Both the position numbers and the translations under genes were made by a program. A stretch of 64,000 nt of DNA from Parietichytrium sp. I65-24A (taxonomy: Eukaryota; Sar; Bigyra; Thraustochytrida; Thraustochytriidae), in the NCBI GenBank assembly GCA_012862575.1, contig BLSF01000073.1, forward strand, positions 62,001 to 126,000, read 5' to 3'. This document shows positions 36,700 through 46,720 of this stretch, piece by piece. The notes beneath the pieces were generated by a model. That model made no database searches. It had not been told where the DNA came from and saw only the letters and a program-made list of their open reading frames with translations. The first letter of the stretch is position 1; the number at the start of each line of letters is the position of its first letter.

Positions 36700-38835
36700 T
36701 TAGTCCAGCTTAAGCTTGGATCCGCTCCACTTTTGCTTCAAGCGATTAAGCATGAGCCAAGTTCCTGTCGTGGCCAGGCAGCCGGTTACCAAGAGTGCAA
36801 TGGTTGTCGCACTGCCAGGTGAGATAAAAAAGCAGCTCAACTCCGGGGTCGACCACATTGGTTCCGTATAGAGGGAAGCAGTCGAGTCCACCACGGTATA
36901 CCAGTTCGACGAGCTGTCGTACTCAATAGCAACAGGGATTGCGTCGTGATAGAAAAAGGATGGGCAAATGCACTTGGAGTCCATGCACATGAGCGAGGAG
37001 CGGCCCGGAGGACACTCTACCGCCCCGGCTTTGATACAGTCCGCGTCGTAGGTGCATGATGCTTCTCCCGGGGCAGGGGCTACTGCATTGGGCAATCTTG
37101 AGAGGTAGGCCTTCACAAATCGCTCTATCAGCTTCATGGCGTTGTTTTCGACGCGACGGATGCGGTAGACGCTGGTAAACAGCGTGATGGGCCCCGTGGA
37201 CGAAGCGGATAACGAAGTTGACGACGATCCTTGCATTGCCTTCCGAACGTCGGCGATGGTCCAGCCAAGTGTCCTCACGACCGCATCACAGCCAAAGTCC
37301 TCTGCGAAACATTTCCACAACTCTGTGGCATGTGTGCTGTTTACAGTGATAGCAGTCTGAGCAAGCCCCGAGTCTCCTCCCGCGGCCACAAACGCGGAGC
37401 GAGCAATCACAGCAGCAACCTGAGCAATCTTTTCCGCTGTGGCGTCTTCGTCATCACTCGAAGTGCTCTTGTCAGCCGACGACTGATAAGCTGGGTTAGT
37501 CTCAGCAAAGTTGGTGTCGTATCCGGTGAACACAATACCAGTCCCGTTCCAGACAGACCCGCTAGGTTGCACTTTGCCTTGTACAAAGCTGTCCAGCGGA
37601 GAAGGCGGAACGCTGTCCACTCTACTAGAAGAAGCCACCTCTATCGAGGCGAGAGAAGAGTTCTTTGCCACCTCTGCGACAACAGCTTGGAGTTCCACGC
37701 TAGCAGTATTTCCAGGGATTGTGTGAGTGTAGTAAGTCTGGGCGGACCCCATTCCTGTTGCAACCTGATCCACCGCAATCACTTGGGAAATATTCGCAAG
37801 CGTTAGATTCGTCCATGCTAGCGAGAGGACAAGCGGCACTCCACAGCCATACTCATTGTACGCGCTATCTAGAGACTTGCACCCATTGCCTCCAATGTCC
37901 TGGACAAATCGCTTTGATCCAATAGCATCCCAGCTCTCGCCCTGGAAGACCGCCACGGCGATTTGCTTTGTCAGATTCGTCAAAATGCTCTGGTCAGAAA
38001 CGTCAGCCAGAGCTTTGGCCGCGAGAAGAGTTGCAACGATACCAGACGCACCGTGGTTTCTCCCGAAAGCAAGATCGTGCAAAAACGCATTCGTATCCAT
38101 CCCTGTCGTTAAAAGCACAGTGTCCTTGGCGTCAGGGTACCCGCCGACAACGCCCCAAACGCTCATGCCGCCGAGGGGGTCGCACTTTCGCGCAGCGAGA
38201 CACTGCGAGGAGGTGACGGTGTCTTTCCCAAGATAAAACTGGAACCTGGAGCCTCGAACAGAAACTCCGGAGGAGAACCCTTTTTCGGCATTTCGCAGGG
38301 CGTACGACTTGATCTCCTCTGCGTCTGCACTCGTTTTGGGCATTGTCACAGAAAACGGCACCAGCATATCCAGAAGCCCGGTTCCAGCGGTATTCCAAGT
38401 TGTTTGGGCAGCCCCATTAGCAGACGGTGAAGAGGTGCTGTTTGCAGGTAGAACAATAAGGTTGTCGATGGCGACAAAATCCTTATTAATGGTCACAAGC
38501 TTGTCCATCACGGACTTGGTGAGGAGGTCCGAGTCGATTATAACCCCCAACGGGCCAAACACTGAGTCTGGAGTTCCGCCGCTGATGAAGGCGTCAATCT
38601 CTGCCTCGGTGGAAATGTAATACAGCATTCCACCTTCGCCAATGTCCAGCTTCTCTTTGGATCCGCAAAGCAAAGGGCCACTTTGAGAAATGACTCTGCT
38701 GCATGGCCACGAGTCGAAAGTAGGGAACATGACATCCAGGATCTCATTGTACGCAGACTCCACTGCTGTGCTCGGCACAATCGACCCGCTCAAAGCCAGC
38801 GACCAAATCGCTACAAATTCTGCAACGCCGCGCAT
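36700..38835 (-). CDS. NCSTN: Nicastrin, gamma-secretase subunit
   Basis: 711 residues from the ATG at 38835; ten upstream codons begin with TTG and are not used. A signal peptide (MRGVAEFVAIWSLALSGS) leads into a large ectodomain with many N-glycosylation sequons. The nicastrin core is recognisable: a peptidase-like stretch with VAVFQGESWDAIGSKRFVQDI, matching the GExxDYIGS-type motif of animal nicastrins. A single membrane segment (about residues 675-697, ATTIALLVTGCLATTGTWLML) and a short basic cytosolic tail follow. Nicastrin is the substrate-gating subunit of gamma-secretase with presenilin, APH-1 and PEN-2; those partners are not in this window. The length matches human nicastrin (709). 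Single exon. Confidence 0.85.
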   Translation of the reverse strand: MRGVAEFVAIWSLALSGSIVPSTAVESAYNEILDVMFPTFDSWPCSRVISQSGPLLCGSKEKLDIGEGGMLYYISTEAEIDAFISGGTPDSVFGPLGVIIDSDLLTKSVMDKLVTINKDFVAIDNLIVLPANSTSSPSANGAAQTTWNTAGTGLLDMLVPFSVTMPKTSADAEEIKSYALRNAEKGFSSGVSVRGSRFQFYLGKDTVTSSQCLAARKCDPLGGMSVWGVVGGYPDAKDTVLLTTGMDTNAFLHDLAFGRNHGASGIVATLLAAKALADVSDQSILTNLTKQIAVAVFQGESWDAIGSKRFVQDIGGNGCKSLDSAYNEYGCGVPLVLSLAWTNLTLANISQVIAVDQVATGMGSAQTYYTHTIPGNTASVELQAVVAEVAKNSSLASIEVASSSRVDSVPPSPLDSFVQGKVQPSGSVWNGTGIVFTGYDTNFAETNPAYQSSADKSTSSDDEDATAEKIAQVAAVIARSAFVAAGGDSGLAQTAITVNSTHATELWKCFAEDFGCDAVVRTLGWTIADVRKAMQGSSSTSLSASSTGPITLFTSVYRIRRVENNAMKLIERFVKAYLSRLPNAVAPAPGEASCTYDADCIKAGAVECPPGRSSLMCMDSKCICPSFFYHDAIPVAIEYDSSSNWYTVVDSTASLYTEPMWSTPELSCFFISPGSATTIALLVTGCLATTGTWLMLNRLKQKWSGSKLKLD

Positions 38836-38999
38836 CCTGGCCAACTCGATACTAAAGCCCTCCAAAGTTCACTATTCTGATCTATTGCAAAATCAGAATC
38901 GATCCAACTCCCACGTCCCGTTCCTGGCACCAATCACAACACAACACAGCTCAACCTCCAAAGCTTTGCAATCTTTGACCTTCCTCGCTCAGCAATGCA

Positions 39000-39034
<35 letters not shown>

Positions 39035-40592
39035 ATCAACGCCAACGTAAACGATGTGTCCAAGCTTCCGCTTCGCCAATATATTATATATAAAGCTTCA
39101 CAAACATATATACATATATATATATATATGTATGTATATATGCGAGCCCTGCTCCTTTCTCTCCACCGCAGTGTTAGCTCCCGCGACTATGCGCACAGCT
39201 AGTGCCACGCCCCCACGATGCCCCTCAACACAGCGTACGCGCAGATGTGTACTCGCGGACACTTTGTTCCTTCCTTCCTTCTCCCCGTGCGCAAGTTGTT
39301 CGCTCCAATGTCCAATGTATGGGGAATGTATGGAATTGTATGGAATGTTTGGGAACTGTAAGGGGCGTGTAAGCTGCGCTAACTGTCAGTAGGACGAGTA
39401 GGCAAAATTTGTGCGCACGCTTGCAATATTCGCGTATTTGTTGATATTTTTAAATACGGAATTTCGTATATCGCTCAGTGGCCCCCTAAGGACCCTACGG
39501 CCTTAGAGCACTGCATTCCCACGTGAGACTGTGGGGGGTACGGAGCGATTGTTTGGATGTAGAAGAGAGTAGGCGTCGGTAAGACTGCAGGGGGAGAGTT
39601 TTGTGCACACCGGGAGAGTAGCGAGATCGTAGCGAGGAGTAGAGAGTGGTGCACGTGGTTAGACAAACGAAAGTTGGCAAGTGCCCAAAGTGATCAAACT
39701 GATACGGTTGATATCTTGAAATCGTCTTGAAATCATCTTCAAAACTTGTGTTTGTTTGGTTCGATCGATTTCGCTTCTTCACTTTATTGATTTTGACTTT
39801 GAATTAAAATGTTAAACCAAGTGTTTTCGCGTTTCAATGTGATGCACGTTGGTACTCTGGCAATCTTCTGCTTTGATGATCGATGAATTGCAAGGACGGG
39901 TGGAAACGGAAAGGTCATGGTTTGCACAATCATGAAGGAGGGTATGAGCCTGGCTGGGCTGTGAAAAGCTTTCTTGAAAGCTTGAAGGAAAGCCTTCTTG
40001 AGCTTTCTTGAAAGCTTGAAGGTGCTGTTGGAACGTCGGAAGTCGTTCTTGGCAATCTTCTTCTGATTTTGGACTCGCAGTGTATGAAGGGAAGAGGGAG
40101 TGTCGGGAACCTTTTTGCAACAAGATTCTCGAATAGGCTTCATGCCTGAAAAGTGTTTGAGTGACGATGCTGTTCGCAGTTTTCTTTTAATCTACTGCTA
40201 TATAACTTCTGAATTCTGGTCGCATCGAAAGAGGAGCTGGAACGTCAAGTTCGAGGTCCCTTGCACCGCAACTATTATAGGTTTTAGGTTGACTGTCAAA
40301 GAGTCTTCAAACTTCTCAAAAGAGTTCGAATGTCGATGCTCTTTGCAGGGTGGGAACGCAAGACGAGTTCATTGAACACTGGCTGTAAGGAAGCTTCGCC
40401 AGGCTACGAACAAGACTTGCAAAATAGCGAACGATCATTCGAACTAGTATGCCCATATGAACGAGACGCAAGGTGGAGAAGAGTTTGTATAAGGATAATT
40501 GTTTGAGTTTCAATCGAGAGTATTTGTTCAGAGGAGACCGTAATGTTTGGTGAAGTATCGGGGGATTGCGGTGGCCTGCTAATAAAAGACGG
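38836..40592. other. Spacer with AT microsatellites and a duplicated palindromic element
   Basis: No supported gene. AT dinucleotide runs lie at 39003-39032 and 39106-39145. A 22-base element AGCTTTCTTGAAAGCTTGAAGG occurs twice (39966-39987 and 40001-40022) and contains an 8-base hairpin arm pair (AAGCTTTC/GAAAGCTT). Confidence 0.55.
39003..39032. repeat. (AT)n microsatellite
   Basis: About fifteen uninterrupted AT dinucleotides; a second AT-rich run follows 75 bases later. Confidence 0.92.
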
Positions 40593-41765
40593 TCAGAGGT
40601 CCATAGACTCGCTCGCGTTGCGGTGGTCACGGGCCATTTCGTGGAGCCGCTCTAAGATTTCCGAAAATGACGGACGTTTGCGTGAATCGTGGTTCCAGCA
40701 CTGTATCATGAGCTCCCTGTAAGCGTCAGGGCAATATGGTGGAACGCGCGGTCGAAGTCCACTCTGCGCGACGGCAAAAGCTACGTCAAGGCCAGGTTTA
40801 CCGTCATATGGCTCGTCACGAGTAATGATTTCCCACATGACAATGCCATAGCTGAACACGTCCACCTTGTTGTTGTATATTTCGCCCAGAATGAGCTCGG
40901 GCGCGGCCCAATAAGGAGTGCCACAAGCAGTCATAGATTCGTCGATTTCGCCAGACTGAAACCGTGAAAGCCCAAAGTCGCATATTTTGACATTGTGCGA
41001 ATAGTCCAAGAGAAGATTGCGCGACTTTAAGTCGCGCTGAATAATGTGTGCACTTTGGTGCAAATAGCGCATGCCCCTCGCGATATCAATGTTGAATTTG
41101 AGCACTTTAGAATACGAGAGAGCGGTGCCCTCTCCTTTGCCTAATAAAAAGTCGTGAAGGCTCCCAAGCTCCAGATACTCCAGAATGAGCATCATTTTCC
41201 CAGACTCCAGCGACGCGCCAAGGAACACCACAATATTCGGGTGGTGCAACTTGGTCATGAGGTCCACCTCCACGACGAATTTATCAAGCATGTTCTTAGG
41301 AATGTCCTTCAGCGGCTTTTTCACCGCCACTGTCATCCCGCACCATTCGCCCCTGAAAACCTCTCCGAACGACCCGGCCGCAATCTTATCGTTAATTTTG
41401 ACGTCCTTAGGATGGATTTCCCATTCCCTTGCCTTCCTTCCGGCTTTCCGCGGCGCTCGTTGCGGGGTGTTAATGGCTATTGGAGACTTGAGCTTCTCAC
41501 TTCTCTCTGCTGGCGCAATTTTGCCAGAAAAGAGTAACCCTGTGCCAAGCTTCCATTTCTGAGAATTTAAATTGAACTTGCGAGTCCTGTTCCCTCTGCT
41601 GACGCTAGTGTTCACCACCAGAATATCTCCGTTTCGAATCACCTGCAGACGAGCTCTGGACGCATACGCTAGTGAGAAAGCCATCGCGTTCCACAAGAGC
41701 AGCACGGCAATCAGAAATACTTGGAGCGCCGTTACGCATTTCTGCTCAACGCAATCCGCCTCCAT
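40593..41765 (-). CDS. Membrane-anchored TKL-family protein kinase with HRD to QRD change
   Basis: 390 residues from the ATG at 41765. One membrane segment lies near the N-terminus (about 12-34, VTALQVFLIAVLLLWNAMAF). The kinase domain covers about 121-385 and resembles TKL kinases (Raf/CTR1-like): Gly loop AAGSFGEVFRG, catalytic Lys in VAVKK, DFG in KICDFGLSRF, and a TPYWAAPEL activation-segment end. The catalytic loop reads QRDLKSRNLLLD, so the His of the canonical HRD is Gln while Asp, Lys and Asn remain. The domain is probably catalytically competent, but the His that stabilises the active fold is lost. The ectodomain is only about ten residues unless upstream exons exist. Single exon as annotated. 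Confidence 0.87.
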   Translation of the reverse strand: MEADCVEQKCVTALQVFLIAVLLLWNAMAFSLAYASRARLQVIRNGDILVVNTSVSRGNRTRKFNLNSQKWKLGTGLLFSGKIAPAERSEKLKSPIAINTPQRAPRKAGRKAREWEIHPKDVKINDKIAAGSFGEVFRGEWCGMTVAVKKPLKDIPKNMLDKFVVEVDLMTKLHHPNIVVFLGASLESGKMMLILEYLELGSLHDFLLGKGEGTALSYSKVLKFNIDIARGMRYLHQSAHIIQRDLKSRNLLLDYSHNVKICDFGLSRFQSGEIDESMTACGTPYWAAPELILGEIYNNKVDVFSYGIVMWEIITRDEPYDGKPGLDVAFAVAQSGLRPRVPPYCPDAYRELMIQCWNHDSRKRPSFSEILERLHEMARDHRNASESMDL

Positions 41766-41930
41766 TGGGCCAGCTCCCAACTATGCTGCAGAATACCTTC
41801 CTAAACCCTCCTCGCGAGCATCTCAAGATCAATATGTGTCGAGCTCGCAACTCCCTCCAGCCGCGAAATGACCTGGCGCCAATCTCCGCACAGTGCAAAG
41901 ACGAGCCCCGCCTCCAGAAACCCAAAAGCA

Positions 41931-41984
41931 AATGAAGCCAATGAAACCAATGAAACCAATGAAACCAATGAAACCAATGAAACC
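41931..41984. repeat. (AATGAAACC)n nonamer array
   Basis: Five perfect copies and one variant (AATGAAGCC) of a 9-base unit, which opens an LVS-repeat frame on the minus strand and an NET-repeat frame on the plus strand. Neither frame is supported as a gene. Confidence 0.92.
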
Positions 41985-43256
41985 AATGGACTAATGAACC
42001 AAAACAACCAGCGCGACAGTGACCGAGAGATCAGGAGCACTTGTACGGAACGAGGCGCAGAGAGCGCGCCGACCGACAAGCTTCCGCTTCCCTCGTTCCG
42101 GCCAAGCGATGAGCCGAGCTCTCTTCCTCCTCCTCTCTGCAACAACTCGGGCTATCTCACGCACTCACTTCGCGTGGAGGCAGACAAGGCGATGAAGACA
42201 ACGGAGACAATTAAGGCAATCGAAACCGACTTATCGTAAGCGCAATTACGCTCTGCGATGGTTGGGTTGTCGATGTGTATTATGCGCGGCTAATGTCTCC
42301 AACCTCCTCTATCTGTGCGATGGACTGGAGGACGGATAGGCAAATCTTGAATGGCCTCTCTCTCTCCCTCGCTCTCTCTTTCTTCCTCTTCCGCTCTCTT
42401 TCTTTCTCTCATGGACCGCGCGAACCAAGTCACCAAAACAAAGTTATCGTTCGCATGGAGACTGGCAACCAGAAACAATTCGTTAGCTGTGTGCCTCCGA
42501 ATTGTGTGTGATTGCTATGAGTGTTGTGAATGTGACTCGCGGCAAGCGGGAACGAACGACTGCGTATATATATAATACAGTGTTTCTCACTTGTTTGCCC
42601 GAGGGGAGCAGAGATGGCTGCTTCTCCCACTTGAGCTCTCTTCCCTCTATGCAACTCCATTGCGCCACAAAGTCAAGATGAATCGTTCGCATTCTATTTT
42701 GTGAACCTTATTCAATCTCCATCCGGAGGCTCAATTAATTAAAAAAAACAGGAAACAAAAAGAAGTCTTCACTGTTAGCTTCATTGTATGGCGTCACACT
42801 GCCATTGCCGCTTGAACAAAAATATTGGACAAAGCGCAATGTGTAATTTTCCGGGGCTTATGCGACCATTAGTATAAAGTATAGCAATCGGTCTCAGGGT
42901 TACCGGACACTTGAAACGTAACTCTGCGAGAAGTGGCTGTGTTAGGTTGATGGATGGAAGATTATAGTTTGTTTTTATATTTGGCTCATGGGATGAGTCG
43001 TTTTACGTGGGCGGGCTGCGTTTCGATACGTGGCAGGACGGCTCGTTGGCAATAAGAAGGATTGCCGCTGTTATTGATGTATTTGTGTCATGACGCAAAG
43101 AAATTGTAAGGCTTCCGTATCGGCTCTTCGGCTCTTCGGCTCTTCGGCTCCTCGCTCTCGCCCATGCTCAGGCTCTACTAGAGCAGTCGGTGAGGCCTTA
43201 ACATGAAAGGCATTGGCGGCGAGAACAGCTGAGCTATCGTTCTCGGCACGCTACAG

Positions 43257-43556
43257 CTAGCTAGCTAGGCTTGTAGAGATGCACAGGGGATCGATCACCT
43301 TCGTGTCATACTTTATGTCTCCGTTGGATGGTTGAAATGCGAGGCCTAGAACGCCTCGAGGGTATAGTTTGAAATTCACGATTTGCATCAAGAATCCTGA
43401 CTCCGGAACTCGCAGTTGCAAAAGAGAGTGTGAAGAAGTCAAGACCGGCAAAGTAGGTAACACCAACTCTTTGAGCTCGGAAAACGCCGACCAACCTTGC
43501 TCATCGGGGACTTTGCGACCTGAAATACATACACGAAGAGAGAGACTTGCTTCCAT
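43257..43556 (-). CDS. Hypothetical 99-residue protein, doubtful
   Basis: An ATG-started minus-strand frame with ordinary composition (MEASLSLRVCISGRK...). It has no membrane segment or signal peptide. The middle part (LPVLTSSHSLLQLRVP and FLMQIVNFKLYPRGVLG) has the alternation of a beta-rich fold. No family is recognised. Confidence 0.3.
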   Translation of the reverse strand: MEASLSLRVCISGRKVPDEQGWSAFSELKELVLPTLPVLTSSHSLLQLRVPESGFLMQIVNFKLYPRGVLGLAFQPSNGDIKYDTKVIDPLCISTSLAS

Positions 43557-44259
43557 CCGCTCTGTTATTGCTTTTTAGCGTCCGCATGCTGAGAGTCTCC
43601 CATCGACCCTTTCTCAATTCTGAGCTTCAGTCAACTCGCAATTCTGAATTCGCGATTCTCATTTCTCGACAATCATCAATTATCAGTTATCACTCATTCA
43701 CGAGCTCGATTATACGCACAAGTCTCTTGAGAAGATAAGAGCTTTCGATGACTGAAAAGTCGTTGTCATCGGAACTTACTTCTCGCCTCCCTGAAAGAAG
43801 ACACTACAAATACTGACTATAGTAAACACCTGCAGTTTGCAGGTTTTGTGTTGTACGTACACTTTTTATCTTCGCAAGGTGAAGAGGATTTGTAGAAAAC
43901 ATTTAGCAGCCGTTTCACAAATAGATTTCTTTCCATGGATCTCTCCCCTGGTGTTCTACCGAGACGGTGAATAAGGCTAAGAAGCATCGGAGATACCATA
44001 CTATTCAAAACCCTATTGATTACATAGCAACAAGTCTCCATTAACAATCACTCAGCGTTTTCCCCTAATTATCGGATAAACAAACACAAGATCCTATTTC
44101 CCCGAAACACTCTTCCCAATCTTCCCAACCTTCACAAAACCCTACGCGAGCCCTATCCGGTCCTACCGCGTACCCCACACGAGCGCGGACGTCCGCGCGG
44201 ACACTTTTCAGGCAGGAGGAAGAAGGAGCGTGTGAGAGGGAAGCGGGGGCACGACCGAG

Positions 44260-46293
44260 ATGGCGACGGTGGGCGTCCTGAGCAGCTTCGACGTGCTGGA
44301 TGCATCGCACATTTCGCTGCTGGAGTACGGGCGAAAGGTGCTGGCAGCGTCGGGGAAATCGGGGAAACCGGAGACACCGGGGAATCCGAGGAAAGTGGTC
44401 GCACTGGTGCTGGAAAAAGGGTTCCGCGAGCTGGTGATACCGGACAGAGAACGAGTGTTCTTCCTGAGAAATGTGCGCTGTGTGAGCGACACGCAACTGG
44501 TGAGACTGGACGGATACGGGATTTCTGACTCGGAAGTGAGTTCCATAGATGGTTCGAATGTGGATCTGAATGTGAGTTCCATAGATGGTTCGAATGTGGA
44601 TCTGAATGTGAATTCCATCGATGGTTCGAACATAGGTTCCAACATTGGTTCGAATGTGGGCTCGAATGTGGGTTCAAATGAAGGTTCGAATGCCAATGCG
44701 AATTCGAATTGGAACGTGGGTTCGACTGAAGGTTTGAATGCAGGTTCGAATGTAGATCTGACTGCAAATTCGGACATTGCGTCGAACATTGGTTTGAATG
44801 CGGGGTCGGATGTTGGCAAGGGTCGGGATTTGGATGCGAGCGGCAATGGAGTTGACGGTGCATTTGCAGTGCTCGATGTTGGGGCTGTGATCAGAAAGTA
44901 TGGGATCAAGTGCCTGATTGTGGACGAGCAGGACGCCGAGGCCGAAGCGGTCAAGGCAGCGCGGAAAAGTGGTGTGGATGTTGTGGTTGTGGATAGAAAG
45001 ACGGTGCATTGCAGCTTTGAGGATGTCATGGGCGTGAAGAGCGAGGCGAAGTCGCCACTAGCCGGGCCAAGAGCGGAAGGTAGCAAACCCGTGGTGTTCG
45101 TGTCCGGGTGCTATGATCTGCTGCACACTGGTCACGTGGCTTTCTTTAACGAAGCCTCCGAGTTGGGCGACTTGTACGTTAGCATTGGCAGCGACGCCAA
45201 CATTTTGGAGCTCAAGCATCACCGTCCCATGTACCCAGAAGAGCAGCGGCTAGTTATGGTTGCGAGCATTTCGAGTGTGTCCGATGCTCGAGTGTGTCGC
45301 GGCAGCGGGATGCTGGACTTTGAAGCGGACCTCGACATTATTAAACCAGACTTCTTCTTCGTGAACGAGGACGGTCACAGAGATACCAAGGCGGAAGCCT
45401 GCGAAAAGCGAGGCATCAAGTACATCGTCGCAAACCGAAAACCAAGCGAAGGCCTCGACGCGCGGAGCTCTACTTCGCTCAAGGCAACGTTGCATGACGA
45501 AGAACTGAAGAAAGACCGCGAGAGCCAAGAGCTGTACGCATTCCCTTGGCGCGTATGTTTGGCTGGAGGATGGCTCGACCAGCCCTGGGTATCGGAAATC
45601 GTTCCAGGCTCTGTCATTGTTGTCAATATCTACCCCCACGAACAGTTCAAAACGAGATCAGGGCTTGCTACAAGCACCCGTCAAGTTGGAATGAAGTTGT
45701 GGGGAACAAAGTCAGGGGGGAAACCTCCAAAAGACGTCCCGCCCGTCGATCTTGCGTACATGCTGTTCGGCGCAGAGAATCCTCCTGGGTGTAAATACGT
45801 TGCAGGCTCGCAAGATGCTTTGGGGCTTATGCTTCCTGGAATAAACCGCCTAGACTTTGATGGAAAGTACTGGCCGCACAACATCGTAGGATGTGACGAT
45901 CCCGAAGGCGCTGCTGCGTGGCTGGAGAGCGTGCTCTGGCTAGTACCTCTGCCTTCCCGTCCTGACAATTACGATCCCCTGGAGCACAAGGACCTGACGG
46001 AGAAGAATGTGTCGCTTCTTGCTGCTGCGAGTGATCGCGCTTGGAAAGCAATCGCTGCAAGAGACGCCCCAATGCTCGGCCAGGCACTCAGCGATACTAT
46101 GACAGCCTGGCGAGCGATCCTTCCAAATACCGTACCTATGCCGATCAGCGATGAATGGTGCAAGCCATATCGCGAATCGAGCTACGGATGTTTGTTCAGC
46201 GGATGCGGGGGAGGATTCCTGATGGTCATATCTGAAAAGCCGGTTGAAAATTCTTTCAAGGTGAGAATCAAGACCGATAAGTGGTTGAGCTGA
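44260..46293 (+). CDS. Duplicated nucleotidyltransferase fused to a GHMP-kinase-like domain
   Basis: 677 residues, single exon, ATG at 44260. Residues about 1-275 look like a degenerate cytidylyltransferase-type fold: VGVLSSFDVLDASHI in place of a GxFDxxHxGH motif, later GIKCLIVDEQDAEAEAVKAARKSG. It is interrupted by a roughly 100-residue SNVG/SIDGSN low-complexity insertion (about 91-190). Residues about 276-410 are an intact nucleotidyltransferase (VSGCYDLLHTGHVAFFNEA, with HxGH, and an RSSTSLK signature in place of RTxGISTT). Residues about 425-677 resemble GHMP kinases (WRVCLAGGWLDQPWVS, SGLATSTR, SGCGGGFLMVIS). A sugar or polyol 1-phosphate made and activated by one polypeptide is plausible; the substrate and nucleotide are unknown. 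Confidence 0.75.
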   Translation: MATVGVLSSFDVLDASHISLLEYGRKVLAASGKSGKPETPGNPRKVVALVLEKGFRELVIPDRERVFFLRNVRCVSDTQLVRLDGYGISDSEVSSIDGSNVDLNVSSIDGSNVDLNVNSIDGSNIGSNIGSNVGSNVGSNEGSNANANSNWNVGSTEGLNAGSNVDLTANSDIASNIGLNAGSDVGKGRDLDASGNGVDGAFAVLDVGAVIRKYGIKCLIVDEQDAEAEAVKAARKSGVDVVVVDRKTVHCSFEDVMGVKSEAKSPLAGPRAEGSKPVVFVSGCYDLLHTGHVAFFNEASELGDLYVSIGSDANILELKHHRPMYPEEQRLVMVASISSVSDARVCRGSGMLDFEADLDIIKPDFFFVNEDGHRDTKAEACEKRGIKYIVANRKPSEGLDARSSTSLKATLHDEELKKDRESQELYAFPWRVCLAGGWLDQPWVSEIVPGSVIVVNIYPHEQFKTRSGLATSTRQVGMKLWGTKSGGKPPKDVPPVDLAYMLFGAENPPGCKYVAGSQDALGLMLPGINRLDFDGKYWPHNIVGCDDPEGAAAWLESVLWLVPLPSRPDNYDPLEHKDLTEKNVSLLAAASDRAWKAIAARDAPMLGQALSDTMTAWRAILPNTVPMPISDEWCKPYRESSYGCLFSGCGGGFLMVISEKPVENSFKVRIKTDKWLS

Positions 46294-46720
46294 GGGAAGA
46301 TATTTTTTTTTACAAGAGTGTACAAAATTCCCTTTGATCTCTCCTTGCATGGTTACGGAAACAAGTCACATAGGAGATGCCTCTTCTGAATTCATCAAGA
46401 GGTAGACTTCATCTGCTATACGACTCCTTGAGCGCGTTTGCCAAAACCTGCAAGGTTGCTTGACTAAAGGAGCGGATGTGAAGAATGGCCGAGCGAGCTT
46501 AAATTCGCCGGGTTTACGACAAAGATGGCAATCAATACATAATTTGAATTCTGATCAATGGTCACGTCACGCTAAACTCAACATTTTACCTTTTTTTTTC
46601 GAGTGCTGATGCTTGCATGTATGAGAGCGGCAAGAGCCCCCTTATTCCTGACTGCAAATAGCTCCAAATTCGCGCTTTCGTATTGCACGAACTGCAGAGC
46701 TGACCTTCCGGTACGAAATA
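46294..46720. other. Convergent 3' region
   Basis: Gap between the stops of the nucleotidyltransferase fusion and the lipase. A T run at 46303-46310 is noted. Nothing else is seen. Confidence 0.5.

Larger units (their letters stand above)
41766..44259. other. Spacer between TKL kinase and the nucleotidyltransferase fusion
   Basis: Divergent promoter region. Besides one doubtful small frame it holds an AATGAAACC nonamer array (41931-41984), a CT-rich run (42355-42410), and a CTCTTCGG-type run near 43125-43155. Upstream exons of the kinase may be hidden here, but none was found. Confidence 0.45.

Noticed and set aside
41801-42145. Minus-strand hydrophobic frame with LVSLVSLVSL, as a possible upstream exon of the TKL kinase
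   Set aside because: The hydrophobic run is the AATGAAACC nonamer array read in frame, the start is not ATG and no in-frame splice to the kinase was found.
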